This document shows positions 55,576-64,000 of a stretch of DNA of 64,000 bases, piece by piece (the first letter of the stretch is position 1; each line of letters opens with the position of its first letter). A program made the translations under genes and the position numbers. A model generated the notes under the pieces. It searched no databases. It had not been told where the DNA came from and saw only the letters and a list, made by a program, of their open reading frames with translations. The stretch covers positions 1,840,691 through 1,904,690 of the forward strand of contig NZ_BEYR01000001.1 in assembly GCF_002933815.1 (NCBI RefSeq), written 5' to 3'. This stretch comes from Sphingobacterium sp. HMA12. Its GTDB lineage: Bacteria > Bacteroidota > Bacteroidia > Sphingobacteriales > Sphingobacteriaceae.

Positions 55576-57297
55576 TTACCAGCCTGGGTTCTGAGCCAGT
55601 ACACCACCGGTGATATGGATTTCAGCCTGCGGAAAAGGATAGAAATTCATTTTCGGCGCTATGAAAACCCGATTTTGAACCTGCCTCGTCCCATATTCCA
55701 ACGCACCAGAAGCTGTTTTAGTGACCGTAACGCCATAGATCGGTTTGTTCAATACGTTGGCTGCATCGCCCCAACGGATCAGATCCCAATACCGGTGATT
55801 TTCAAAGGCCAGCTCCACCTGCCGTTCATGTTTGATTGCTGTGCGCAAATCAGCTTTACCGCTAACCTGCACAGCAGGCATATTGACCCCCGGACGAGCA
55901 CGCAGTTTGTTTATCGCCTCCCTGGCGCTAATCCCCCAGCCATTGGCCTGATCGGGTCCATAGGCTTCATTCATCGCTTCCGCATAAATCAACAGCAAAT
56001 CGCCATAGCGAAAAAGCGGCCAGTTGTGTGGATTGGTTGCGTTATTGACCAGATTGACATTGTCGTTTACAAATTTTTTTAGGTAATACCCTGTCCTACT
56101 GGCGTTGGTCCGTCTCCTATCGTCCGATCCACCAGCGGTCTGATCGATTGTACGGTTGTTCCAGTTGCTGCCATTGACCACGACCGAATAGCCCATACGC
56201 GGATCCCGATTTTCATAAGGGTTACTTGCTGAATAGTTGTCCAGCTTTTCGTAGGCTGACACCAAATTCTCGCTTGGTGTGACTCCACTCAATCCGCCGG
56301 GTGTCGCAATCGGATAATTTGCACGTTCCAGATCGTTGCTAGCCGTGTAACGGATCGCCATAATTGTTTCAGCACTGTTTAGCGTATTGTTACCGAGAAA
56401 GTAATTTCTGTAGTTATTGTCAAGAGCGTTTCTTCCGCCCGCATCATCCATGCGATCGGCAAACTGCAGTGCCTCCGCAGCAGCCTTTGCAGCACGCTGC
56501 CATTTGGCAATATCATTACCGGGATTATGCAGTGGGCTGGCGGCATAAAGCAATACACGCGCTTTCAGCATAAGCGCAGCACCCTGATTAAAGCGGCCAT
56601 CCAGATTCGTAAATTGCGAAGTTTTCCAGTTTGGCTGCAGGTCTTTTACATGGTTATCGACGGACGTCACGATATATTCGACGACCTCCTGAAACGAAGA
56701 AGCTGCAATAGCCGGCTTTTCATTCACATTGAACGTTTTGGTCAATAATGGTACACCACCATAACGCTTGATCAGCTCAAAATAATAGTAAGCCCGAAGC
56801 ACATGTGCTTCAGCAATAGACCAACCCATGGAAGCGACATCGTTGAGATACTTGGTGCGTGACTCCTGCGTGATGGTATCACGATTTACTGCCAATAGGG
56901 ATTTGTAATCGCCCCCTTTTTTGTCGAGATATTCCAAAAAATAATTTGCTGCATAAATGCCCGAATAATACATATTGTAGCGATCGTCGGGGTTATTAAA
57001 CGCACCCCAGTTGCCGTTATTAAACAGGTAAACATCTCCTATAGTATTGGTCTGCTGAGCTTCATCGGTAGCCGCAGCAAAAAGATTTCCGTCCAAGGCC
57101 GCAAATTCGTTGCGCTGGGACAGATAAGCATAGGGCGTATTGGCCAGCTGCATCAGGCTGGTGTAGTTGCCATCGATATTATGCTCTGTAGGCTGCGTGT
57201 CGAGACGCGTATCCAAAAATGACTTCCCACAGCCTGAGAGACTAAGCGCTGCTATCGCAATCGCTATTTTGGTGGTTATATGATCAGGTAAATACAT
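55576..57297 (-). CDS. SusD/RagB-family outer membrane lipoprotein (mannan locus, pair 1)
   Basis: A 573-residue lipoprotein (ALSLSGC, Cys23) with SusD marks: WSIAEAHVLRAYYYFELIKR, GAALMLKARVLLYAASPLHN, RYGDLLLIYAEAMNEAYGPD, KHERQVELAFENHRYWDLIR and FYPFPQAEI. It follows the SusC gene at 57309 by 11 bases. It should bind manno-oligosaccharides. Confidence 0.96.
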   Translation of the reverse strand: MYLPDHITTKIAIAIAALSLSGCGKSFLDTRLDTQPTEHNIDGNYTSLMQLANTPYAYLSQRNEFAALDGNLFAAATDEAQQTNTIGDVYLFNNGNWGAFNNPDDRYNMYYSGIYAANYFLEYLDKKGGDYKSLLAVNRDTITQESRTKYLNDVASMGWSIAEAHVLRAYYYFELIKRYGGVPLLTKTFNVNEKPAIAASSFQEVVEYIVTSVDNHVKDLQPNWKTSQFTNLDGRFNQGAALMLKARVLLYAASPLHNPGNDIAKWQRAAKAAAEALQFADRMDDAGGRNALDNNYRNYFLGNNTLNSAETIMAIRYTASNDLERANYPIATPGGLSGVTPSENLVSAYEKLDNYSASNPYENRDPRMGYSVVVNGSNWNNRTIDQTAGGSDDRRRTNASRTGYYLKKFVNDNVNLVNNATNPHNWPLFRYGDLLLIYAEAMNEAYGPDQANGWGISAREAINKLRARPGVNMPAVQVSGKADLRTAIKHERQVELAFENHRYWDLIRWGDAANVLNKPIYGVTVTKTASGALEYGTRQVQNRVFIAPKMNFYPFPQAEIHITGGVLAQNPGW

Positions 57298-57308
57298 AGG
57301 ATAAACAA

Positions 57309-60164
57309 TTAAAAAGTAAACGAAATGCCTAGATTATAAGATTTCAGCGCCGGATAGCCCGCAGGTGTCTCCGGGTCCATTTTGTATTTTCGGTAGAATG
57401 AAGACCAGACAAACGGATTGACAGCGGTAAGAAATACCCTGAACTTTTGCAGCTGCATTTTTTTCGACAAAGCTGACGGTAGGGTATATCCCACCTGTAA
57501 GGATCTTAATTTGAGAAAGTCAGCATTTTTCATCCAAAAGGTTGAATTGGTATAGTTGTTCGCATTGCTCTGCATCGTTAACCGCGGAAAAGTTGCGCTG
57601 TTTCGTGTATCAATGCCTTCCGTTGGATAATAAGCCCAAGCGTTTCCGGCAATGGGATAAATCGTTGTATTTCCCACAAAAGGAACCACCTGATTATAGG
57701 TTGCACCCAATAGGTTAATATCCATACCCGCTGCCCCCTGAAATAAAGCAGACAGATCAATTCCCTTATAAGCTAGGCCAATGTTGAGTGCATAATACCA
57801 TTTGGGATAGGTCGGCTTGCCAATAGCTGTTACGTCGCTCTGATCGACCAGTCCGTCCTGATCCAAATCTTTATATTTCAGATCCCCCGGCTGCACCGGA
57901 CCAAAGCCCGGTTTGGCAAGTCCATCTTTCAAGCTTCCGTCGGCATTGAAATCCTCAAACTGGTAAAATCCGTCTGCCACCAGCCCTATTGGTGTACCGA
58001 TAGCACGCCCGGTCATGTTAGAGAAAGCATTTTTATTGGGTATCTCGGCCTGATAAACGATCTTGTTTTTCGCATAGGTCGCCATCACGCCTAGGTTCAG
58101 CTGCAGCGCCCCGATCTGCTCCTGATAGCTAAGCCCCAGTTCAACACCTTGATTGTTCACTTTGCCAATATTCTGAAGCGGCAACATATCTGCGCCAGTA
58201 TAGCCCAGGTAGCCCGCCACGAGGTTGTTTCGTGTGATAATGCCCGATCTCCGATCGCTAAACCAAGTCGCTTGAAAATCGACATTTTTGACCAGACGCA
58301 GATCCAGTCCCAATTCGTATTTCATGCTTTGCTCAGCGGTAATATCCGGCGTAGCCAGCCGTCCCAACCCCAGTCCGCCGTTGAACGACAGACTATTGTT
58401 GCCAGTTACACTGCCAGGAAGGAAACGATAATACTGTTGATAAAGGTATCTACCCTGCAGTGTCTGGTCGTTACCAGTCTTTCCCGCTGCTAAGCGCAGC
58501 TTGGCATAATTGATGACCGGATTGTCCTTGAGGAAATCCTCTTCCGATAACACCCAGCTCAAAGAAGCCGCAGGATACAATTTCCAGCGATGTCCCGGTG
58601 CATAAGAATCCGATCCGCTGTATCCCCAGCCGAGTTCAGCGAAATATTTATCTTGATAAGCATAAGATGCCCTTCCAGAAAACTGCTGGTAATGGTAGGC
58701 TATCTTTGCAGCATCCTCATTTGCATCGGGGATCATATCGCTTGCATAGTAATTGACGACGGCGTTGATCCGATGTTTTCCAAACTGCCGTTTGTATCCA
58801 GCAGAAAGGTTGGACTGCCGCCAGGTCAACTGCCCATAAGGGGTATTGCTTCCGAAAACAATCGGTGTATTCTGATCGGCGGTCGCTTGTTTACCTTCGT
58901 AAAAACGGGCATAAGTGGCAGTCTTATTCTGGATCACACGCGACCAGGTGTTAAAAGAAACCGCCTGTTCAAGGTACAAGCCTTCTGTAAGGAAGCTCAG
59001 ATCTTCCCGTAGGCTAAAGTTCCCTTGTAATGTACGGTCATGCGAGGCATACATGCCCAAGGCATTCAGTTCCGCAACCGGATTGTTTGGATAAAGTGCA
59101 TTACCCGACCATTGTCCTGTCAGCGCATCGCGCACGGGATAAATATTATTGGGGTAAGTCGTCAGCCGCTTCCAAAAATTCTGTGCATTGTCGTAGGTAT
59201 TGTTGCTAAAGGGCTGGCTATAACTTTCGATACGCCCGCCCAGATCAATCTTTCCTGTAAAGATTTTAAAGAATTTCAGGTCCACATTGGAGCGTAGGTT
59301 GTACCTTTTAAGGCCTGTATTTCGGCTAGCTTCAGCCCCACTTGGAATATTGAAGAGGCCCGTTTGATCCATATAATCCAGGTAGAGGTTATATTTAGCC
59401 ACCTCCTTCATTCCCCCCTGCATATTGACATAGGTATTGGTATAACGGCCGTTATCCCGCAGCGACTCGTTGAGCCAGTCCACATTGGTCCCGGCTCCAT
59501 CTTTGTACTGCTGCAGGGCTTCATCGCTGTAGGTCGGAGACCATTGAAAGCGGTTGCCATTGAGCGCATAGGCATCGTTACTGATCGCCTGATTGTATAG
59601 ATTGGCGTACTGATAAGCGTCGTAAGGCTTTCTGATCTTTACGGCCTGCTGAATGCCAGACACTACCTGGGCATCAATACGGAAGGTATCGGTATTGGCC
59701 CGTTTTGTCGTCACCCACAACACGCCATTAGCGCCTTTCATGCCAAATGTAGCTAAGCTGACAGGATCTTTCAAGATTGTCACACTTGCAATCTCACCTG
59801 CTGCAAGGTATTGAAAATAGAAAGACATATCCACCTGGAAGCCATCTACGTAACAGACCAGGGCAGCCTGATCGTACGTTGCCCTTCCCCGCATCAGTAG
59901 TGTTGCCTGATCATAACCCGGCTGTCCATTGGTTTGCGATACCATCAGCCCGTTCAGACGTCCATATAGGGTATTGGTCAAATTCGACACAGGTATCTTT
60001 TCCAGTTCCTGTCCACGTACTGTGCCATAATTTTTCACCTTTTGGCTGTCGGTAGAATCCGGAGCAATCCATTCGCCCGGCTGCTGCGCCTTCAGCGATG
60101 TGCTTCCCGACCAAACGGCAAAAAGTAAGGCGGTAGCCTTTTTTATCATTGAATAGGTATTCAT
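57309..60164 (-). CDS. SusC-type TonB-linked receptor (mannan locus, pair 1), without regulatory-like domain
   Basis: A 951-residue receptor. After the signal peptide (about 1-26) only some 30 residues come before the plug: VRGQELEKIPVSNLTNTLYG, LLMRGRATYDQAALVCYVDG, VTILKDPVSLATFGMKGANG. Neither an STN domain nor the usual carboxypeptidase-regulatory-like domain is present, so it is shorter than the other SusC proteins here. Barrel strands follow to a C-terminal ISFTF. The plug motif VLWVTTKRA is intact. It works with the SusD protein 11 bases downstream and probably imports mannan fragments. Confidence 0.93.
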   Translation of the reverse strand: MNTYSMIKKATALLFAVWSGSTSLKAQQPGEWIAPDSTDSQKVKNYGTVRGQELEKIPVSNLTNTLYGRLNGLMVSQTNGQPGYDQATLLMRGRATYDQAALVCYVDGFQVDMSFYFQYLAAGEIASVTILKDPVSLATFGMKGANGVLWVTTKRANTDTFRIDAQVVSGIQQAVKIRKPYDAYQYANLYNQAISNDAYALNGNRFQWSPTYSDEALQQYKDGAGTNVDWLNESLRDNGRYTNTYVNMQGGMKEVAKYNLYLDYMDQTGLFNIPSGAEASRNTGLKRYNLRSNVDLKFFKIFTGKIDLGGRIESYSQPFSNNTYDNAQNFWKRLTTYPNNIYPVRDALTGQWSGNALYPNNPVAELNALGMYASHDRTLQGNFSLREDLSFLTEGLYLEQAVSFNTWSRVIQNKTATYARFYEGKQATADQNTPIVFGSNTPYGQLTWRQSNLSAGYKRQFGKHRINAVVNYYASDMIPDANEDAAKIAYHYQQFSGRASYAYQDKYFAELGWGYSGSDSYAPGHRWKLYPAASLSWVLSEEDFLKDNPVINYAKLRLAAGKTGNDQTLQGRYLYQQYYRFLPGSVTGNNSLSFNGGLGLGRLATPDITAEQSMKYELGLDLRLVKNVDFQATWFSDRRSGIITRNNLVAGYLGYTGADMLPLQNIGKVNNQGVELGLSYQEQIGALQLNLGVMATYAKNKIVYQAEIPNKNAFSNMTGRAIGTPIGLVADGFYQFEDFNADGSLKDGLAKPGFGPVQPGDLKYKDLDQDGLVDQSDVTAIGKPTYPKWYYALNIGLAYKGIDLSALFQGAAGMDINLLGATYNQVVPFVGNTTIYPIAGNAWAYYPTEGIDTRNSATFPRLTMQSNANNYTNSTFWMKNADFLKLRSLQVGYTLPSALSKKMQLQKFRVFLTAVNPFVWSSFYRKYKMDPETPAGYPALKSYNLGISFTF

Positions 60165-60199
60165 AGTTTAAAGTCTTCTAATAGGGTCAGTCTTATCAA

Positions 60200-61987
60200 T
60201 TAATAGCCCGGATTCTGGATCAGATAACCTTTGTTCACCTCACCTTGGGGGAAAGGATTTAACAATTGCCTAGGATGCCAAAACCCATTATAACGTACCG
60301 CATTTCCAAAATTGGTATTTCCCGAAGGCAAAGCGTCACCACCATTATTAAAAACCAGAAAACGGATCGGTCCACCTATAATGCCCTTATCAATCTGACT
60401 ATCCTTCCAATGTTTCAGGTCGTTAAATCGGTATTTTTCTTGGATAAACTCGATAGCCCATTCCCGCTGGATAATTTTGCGTAGTTTATCTTTATTGGTC
60501 TCTGTGACAGCCGGCAGTCCTGCACGCTGATGGATTACATTAAGGCGGCTGAGTGCTTCGACAGGTTGCCCCATTTCGTTATACGCTTCTGCCGAACTCA
60601 AATAATATGCCGCCAGACGGAAAATCGGAAAGTCAAACCATTCGCGACGTCCTGCATTATAGTAAAACTTTGTCGGCTGTCCAGCACCAAAATGGTTGAC
60701 GTCCTTATAGTGCTCGTTCATGTGCCAGATGGGATCGCCGGGGTTGTTGTCGGCCTGCATTTCCCAACCATTGAAATCGGCGCGCATACGTGGCTCCATC
60801 TGCTTAAATTTGGTGAGGTATTCCGAAAACGGTGCCGTTTGCCCTACCCCTGGCCAGCTCTGCTCGGTGCCGTCTGCTTTGTAATAGTTTTCCAGCATAC
60901 TGCTCGATAGCACCGCTCCATTGGCCTGATAATGGTAGTTGACCACGTTAAAAATATTGTATGGACCTGCACCTCCAGACGATGGTACCTGCTGTTTAAA
61001 TGCTAAGATCACTTCCCGGTTGCTCGGTGTGGAGGTGGCTGTACCATAGTCAGCCAGTGGATTTCCTGTGTTGATGATATGCAGTCCCCCCGCCCCTTCG
61101 GCTTCTTTGATCAGGGCTTCACTGGCCGCGAGCGCAACACTCCAACGTTGTGGATCATTGTTGCCAAAGCAAATCAGCGCATTGTTAGCGCCTAGCTGTA
61201 GATAAGGTGTTGCATTGTTGAATAAAGGACGAGCCGCATAGAGCAAAGCTTTTGCTTTAATCGCCAGTGCTGCCGATTTGGTCATCCTTCCCAGCGAATT
61301 ATCGGCCCAACGTGAAGGCAAAATCGCTGCAGACTGATCACACCAGCTTACAATACTATCCAATACGTTTTTTATCGGAGCACGCTGGATGGCCAGTTCC
61401 TCCAGATTGTTTAAGGAAGTCAGCGGAAAACTTTTTGAGATTATCGGCACCCCACCATACATGATAAACATTTGCGTATAGCGGTAAGCGACCAGCGCCT
61501 GCATTTCAGCCTGTACGATTTTCTTATCCGCATCGCTCATATCAGGCACGCGGCCAATATTTTCCTTTACCAGGTATGCTTTACGGATTGCCTGAAAGTT
61601 GTCGGTGTAACCATCGTTGCCATAGCCGCCATTGGATCCCATGTCCTGGCTATTGGAATTTGGCGTAAAGCCACCGCCAAGAATAGATACCGCCGCCACA
61701 CTGCCCGGGATCTGCACCCAAAAAGCCTGACTGCCAGCCAGCTGATCATCGGTGCTCGGTGAATAATAACCGTTCCAGTTCAGCCCCTGGCGCAAAGAGG
61801 CGAAATAGGCGCCTGCAATCGCATTATAAGCGTTGGAAGACTGGTTAAAAACGGTGTCCACTGTTGGGCTTCCTCCCGGAGGAACCTGCAAAAAATCTTT
61901 TTGGCAAGATATACTGCTCCCGAGGACCACCATGGACATGGAAGCGAACAAAGCCTTTTGCCAATAGCGTTGTATTGTATTGATCAT
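60200..61987 (-). CDS. SusD/RagB-family outer membrane lipoprotein (mannan locus, pair 2)
   Basis: A 595-residue lipoprotein (VVLGSSISC, Cys28) with QAEMQALVAYRYTQMFIMYG, SAALAIKAKALLYAARPLFN, RLAAYYLSSAEAYNEMGQPV and IIQREWAIEFIQEKYRFNDL, followed by a C-terminal PFPQGEVNKGYLIQNPGY. Such mid-length SusD proteins of mannan loci are usual. It follows the SusC gene by 11 bases and precedes the second SusC by 35 bases, so all six genes to 52761 are probably one operon. Confidence 0.95.
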   Translation of the reverse strand: MINTIQRYWQKALFASMSMVVLGSSISCQKDFLQVPPGGSPTVDTVFNQSSNAYNAIAGAYFASLRQGLNWNGYYSPSTDDQLAGSQAFWVQIPGSVAAVSILGGGFTPNSNSQDMGSNGGYGNDGYTDNFQAIRKAYLVKENIGRVPDMSDADKKIVQAEMQALVAYRYTQMFIMYGGVPIISKSFPLTSLNNLEELAIQRAPIKNVLDSIVSWCDQSAAILPSRWADNSLGRMTKSAALAIKAKALLYAARPLFNNATPYLQLGANNALICFGNNDPQRWSVALAASEALIKEAEGAGGLHIINTGNPLADYGTATSTPSNREVILAFKQQVPSSGGAGPYNIFNVVNYHYQANGAVLSSSMLENYYKADGTEQSWPGVGQTAPFSEYLTKFKQMEPRMRADFNGWEMQADNNPGDPIWHMNEHYKDVNHFGAGQPTKFYYNAGRREWFDFPIFRLAAYYLSSAEAYNEMGQPVEALSRLNVIHQRAGLPAVTETNKDKLRKIIQREWAIEFIQEKYRFNDLKHWKDSQIDKGIIGGPIRFLVFNNGGDALPSGNTNFGNAVRYNGFWHPRQLLNPFPQGEVNKGYLIQNPGY

Positions 61988-61998
61988 ATCTGTAAGTT

Positions 61999-64000
61999 TT
62001 AAAATGAAATGTTCACCCCCAGGTTGTATGTCCTCACAAGCGGGAATATATAGCCGTTGCTATTTTGGCTAGTAGACTCGGGATCTATACCTTTCACGAG
62101 CTTGGTCCAGGTCACCAGATTATTACCACTGGCATATACCCGCACCGAACTCAGTCCAACACGCTGCAATAGTTTGTTGTCACGGATGGTATAGCCCACA
62201 GAAGCATTTTTCAAACGTAGAAAGTCTGTTGAGCGCAGCCAAAATGTACTCCGCACTTTCGAGGCCTGGGATACACCGTCAATAGCATTTAGTGCCGGGT
62301 AAAGGATCTCCTGTCCACTTTCATATTTTTCCTGCGTCCATCGACCGTTATTGACTTCTTCGACGATGCGATTTCCACCGTAGTAGGTGTTACTGATATC
62401 GTAAGAGCCTTTTGCGGTACCGATAAATAGTGTATTTAAGTCCCAGCCCTTATAGCTCACACCCAAACGAAAGTTGTACGAGATAAGCGGAAACGAAGGA
62501 TAGCCAATCGGTATCATATCGCTATTATCGATGATACCGTCACCATTGATATCTTTATAACGCAGGTCGCCGACATCCACCAGATTGCTAAAGGTATTGT
62601 AAGGACGGTTGGCCAGTTCGGTAGCATTGTTGTAAAAACCATCAGCGACCAATCCTTTTGGCTGACCGATCATATACCCCGTCTGGTTCATCCAAGAATA
62701 TGGAAAAGCAGCCTCGGCCATATAATCGATTTTATTGCGTGCATAAGAGAAGTTTCCTTTTACGAAGTAGGTAAAATCTTCGGTTAACTTATCGTCCCAG
62801 CCCAGTTCAAACTCCCAACCGCTGTTGCTTACGCGACCGACATTGGAAACCGGCGTACCGGCAACGCCCAAATTGGCCGGTATAATGCTCGGCTGTACGA
62901 GGATATCGGAACGTTTTTCGTTAAAATAAGTACCCGAGAAAGACAATTTATCGCGAAAAAATTTCAGATCCAGCTGTACATTGCTCTTTTTTGCCCGTTC
63001 CCAGGTAACCACTGGATTTCCGACCGACGATTCAATAGCCCCCGGAATGTGTGGGTTGGTCGCCGATCCATCTGTATTTCCAAAATAATAGCCATTGTTC
63101 TGATCCCCTAAATTCCATGAATTGGCCAAATAGAGGTAGCGCATCCCACCGATCTGATCGTTACCGACCTCACCATAGGAGGCTCTGATCTTGGCAAAGC
63201 TCAAAAAGCTATTGTCTCGCAAGAAAGACTCTTTGGAGATAATCCAGCCGGCAGAAAAGGCCGGAAAAAATCCGAACCGGTTGCCCGGAGCAAACTGTTC
63301 GGTCCCATTGTAGGCCATATTCAGCTCGGCTAAATAGCGCTCAGCATAGTTATAGGTCGCACGCCCAACTAAGCTCATTAAACCCGATGGTGTATTAAAG
63401 GCCAAGTTGTTGTCAATATATTTTTGGGCATTTGCCAATAGGAGTCCCGATAAGTTATGTTTTCCAAAGTCGCGGTTGTAGTCTACGCCAGCTTCATAAT
63501 ACATTTTCCGGAAACTGGAATTGAAAAGGTAATCGGTCAGGCTGTTGTCGGTACTGACCATGCCACCGATATAGACGATTTCTGTCGGGTTTTGTGGATT
63601 GCGGTAAGCCGAATAGGTAGGTACACCTGGCGTCACCGTATATCCTTTCGCATAATTATCGTCATAGGCAACTGTAAAATGCGATTTGAGACCACGCGTC
63701 AGATAGTCCATTTTATGCTTCAGCACCGTCTGCGCACTTAGGTTGGTACCTTGTGTGACTCCGTAGCCACGCGTCACGAGATTGAGCGGATTAATGACCT
63801 GGCTTGGGAAGCCCCCATTTCCCCCTCTGATCGTCCCGATCGGATTCGTTGCGCTACCATCGGCTCCAAGAAAGTTCAATACGATGCGTCCATCAACGAT
63901 TCCGGGTGATATAAAAGGTCCATGTTTGAGGTTGAGCAATATCGCCTGATAACGAGACGCCAAATCGGACCCCTGTACGTTGCTAAAATTATCCGACTTA
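61999..64000 (-). CDS. SusC-type TonB-linked receptor (mannan locus, pair 2), cut by window edge
   Basis: The frame is open from the stop at 61999 to the window end with no stop, so the start lies beyond 64000; the TTG at 63963 is only an internal codon. About 667 residues of barrel are seen: NLVTRGYGVTQGTNL, RATYNYAERYLAELNMAYNG, FFPAFSAGWIISKESFL, IRASYGEVGNDQIGGMRYLY, DINGDGIIDNSDMIPIGYP and a C-terminal NLGVNISF. It is the first gene of pair 2 in the mannan locus. Confidence 0.93.
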   Translation of the reverse strand, partial: KSDNFSNVQGSDLASRYQAILLNLKHGPFISPGIVDGRIVLNFLGADGSATNPIGTIRGGNGGFPSQVINPLNLVTRGYGVTQGTNLSAQTVLKHKMDYLTRGLKSHFTVAYDDNYAKGYTVTPGVPTYSAYRNPQNPTEIVYIGGMVSTDNSLTDYLFNSSFRKMYYEAGVDYNRDFGKHNLSGLLLANAQKYIDNNLAFNTPSGLMSLVGRATYNYAERYLAELNMAYNGTEQFAPGNRFGFFPAFSAGWIISKESFLRDNSFLSFAKIRASYGEVGNDQIGGMRYLYLANSWNLGDQNNGYYFGNTDGSATNPHIPGAIESSVGNPVVTWERAKKSNVQLDLKFFRDKLSFSGTYFNEKRSDILVQPSIIPANLGVAGTPVSNVGRVSNSGWEFELGWDDKLTEDFTYFVKGNFSYARNKIDYMAEAAFPYSWMNQTGYMIGQPKGLVADGFYNNATELANRPYNTFSNLVDVGDLRYKDINGDGIIDNSDMIPIGYPSFPLISYNFRLGVSYKGWDLNTLFIGTAKGSYDISNTYYGGNRIVEEVNNGRWTQEKYESGQEILYPALNAIDGVSQASKVRSTFWLRSTDFLRLKNASVGYTIRDNKLLQRVGLSSVRVYASGNNLVTWTKLVKGIDPESTSQNSNGYIFPLVRTYNLGVNISF

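Noticed and set aside
55549..56082. 177-residue forward frame
   Set aside because: Shadow of a well-supported SusD gene.

Overview
The window looks like chromosomal DNA from a Bacteroidota bacterium, most likely of the family Sphingobacteriaceae (Sphingobacterium/Pedobacter-like). The signs are five SusC-type receptors (two cut by the window edges), four SusD lipoproteins, two FecI-like sigma / FecR anti-sigma pairs, a one-protein hybrid two-component system, AT-rich spacers, start codons without obvious Shine-Dalgarno sequences and several TAnnTTTG-type -7 boxes. I saw no rRNA, tRNA, CRISPR array or intact mobile element. The genus is inferred from gene style only.

Layout. (1) 1-6537: the edge of a polysaccharide utilisation locus, with the start of a SusC gene (reverse strand), a divergent hybrid two-component regulator and a secreted beta-helix glycosidase-like lipoprotein. 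(2) 6.7-8.3 kb: small, partly broken genes including a DUF5675-like protein. (3) 8.5-11.2 kb: a three-gene redox operon (flavin-reductase-like lipoprotein, PepSY-type membrane protein, membrane-anchored flavodoxin/ferredoxin-reductase). (4) 11.5-14.6 kb: an NmrA-like reductase, an HxlR regulator and an UlaG-like hydrolase in one operon, a second divergent HxlR regulator, a palindrome between them, and the remains of a second UlaG-like gene. (5) 14.6-15.6 kb: a gene desert with a large nested inverted repeat and two gene scars. (6) 15.7-27.4 kb: sigma factor, anti-sigma, SusC with STN domain, SusD, a lipoprotein, two thioredoxin-fold proteins and a trypsin-like protease. (7) 27.8-28.3 kb: a dead DHA2-type drug exporter. 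(8) 28.6-40.4 kb: a second sigma/anti-sigma/SusC/SusD locus with DUF4843-like and PKD-like lipoproteins and two TlpA-type proteins. (9) 40.9-41.2 kb: a dead Tet-type exporter. (10) 41.2-45.2 kb: a 1328-residue glycine-rich multidomain protein with a possible cysteine-peptidase domain. (11) 45.7-50.6 kb: a LytS/LytTR-type two-component pair and a collagen-like lipoprotein. (12) 51.0-52.4 kb: a small orphan gene and a decayed IS3-type element. (13) 52.8 kb to the right edge: a mannan-type utilisation locus with two SusC/SusD pairs, a glycan-binding lipoprotein and a GH26 mannanase.

How the parts work together. Two kinds of SusC/SusD loci are present. Those at 15.7-27.4 and 28.6-40.4 kb have their own sigma/anti-sigma pair, an STN domain on the SusC receptor, no carbohydrate-active enzyme and many CxxC thioredoxin-fold proteins. 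I infer uptake of a peptide, metal complex or disulfide-bearing ligand. The mannanase locus, and probably the left-edge locus, are glycan systems: an outer-membrane or periplasmic enzyme cuts polysaccharide and the SusC/D pair imports oligosaccharides. The left-edge locus is probably controlled by the hybrid regulator. The spacers between loci hold at least six decayed genes, so this is a region of accumulated insertions and losses.
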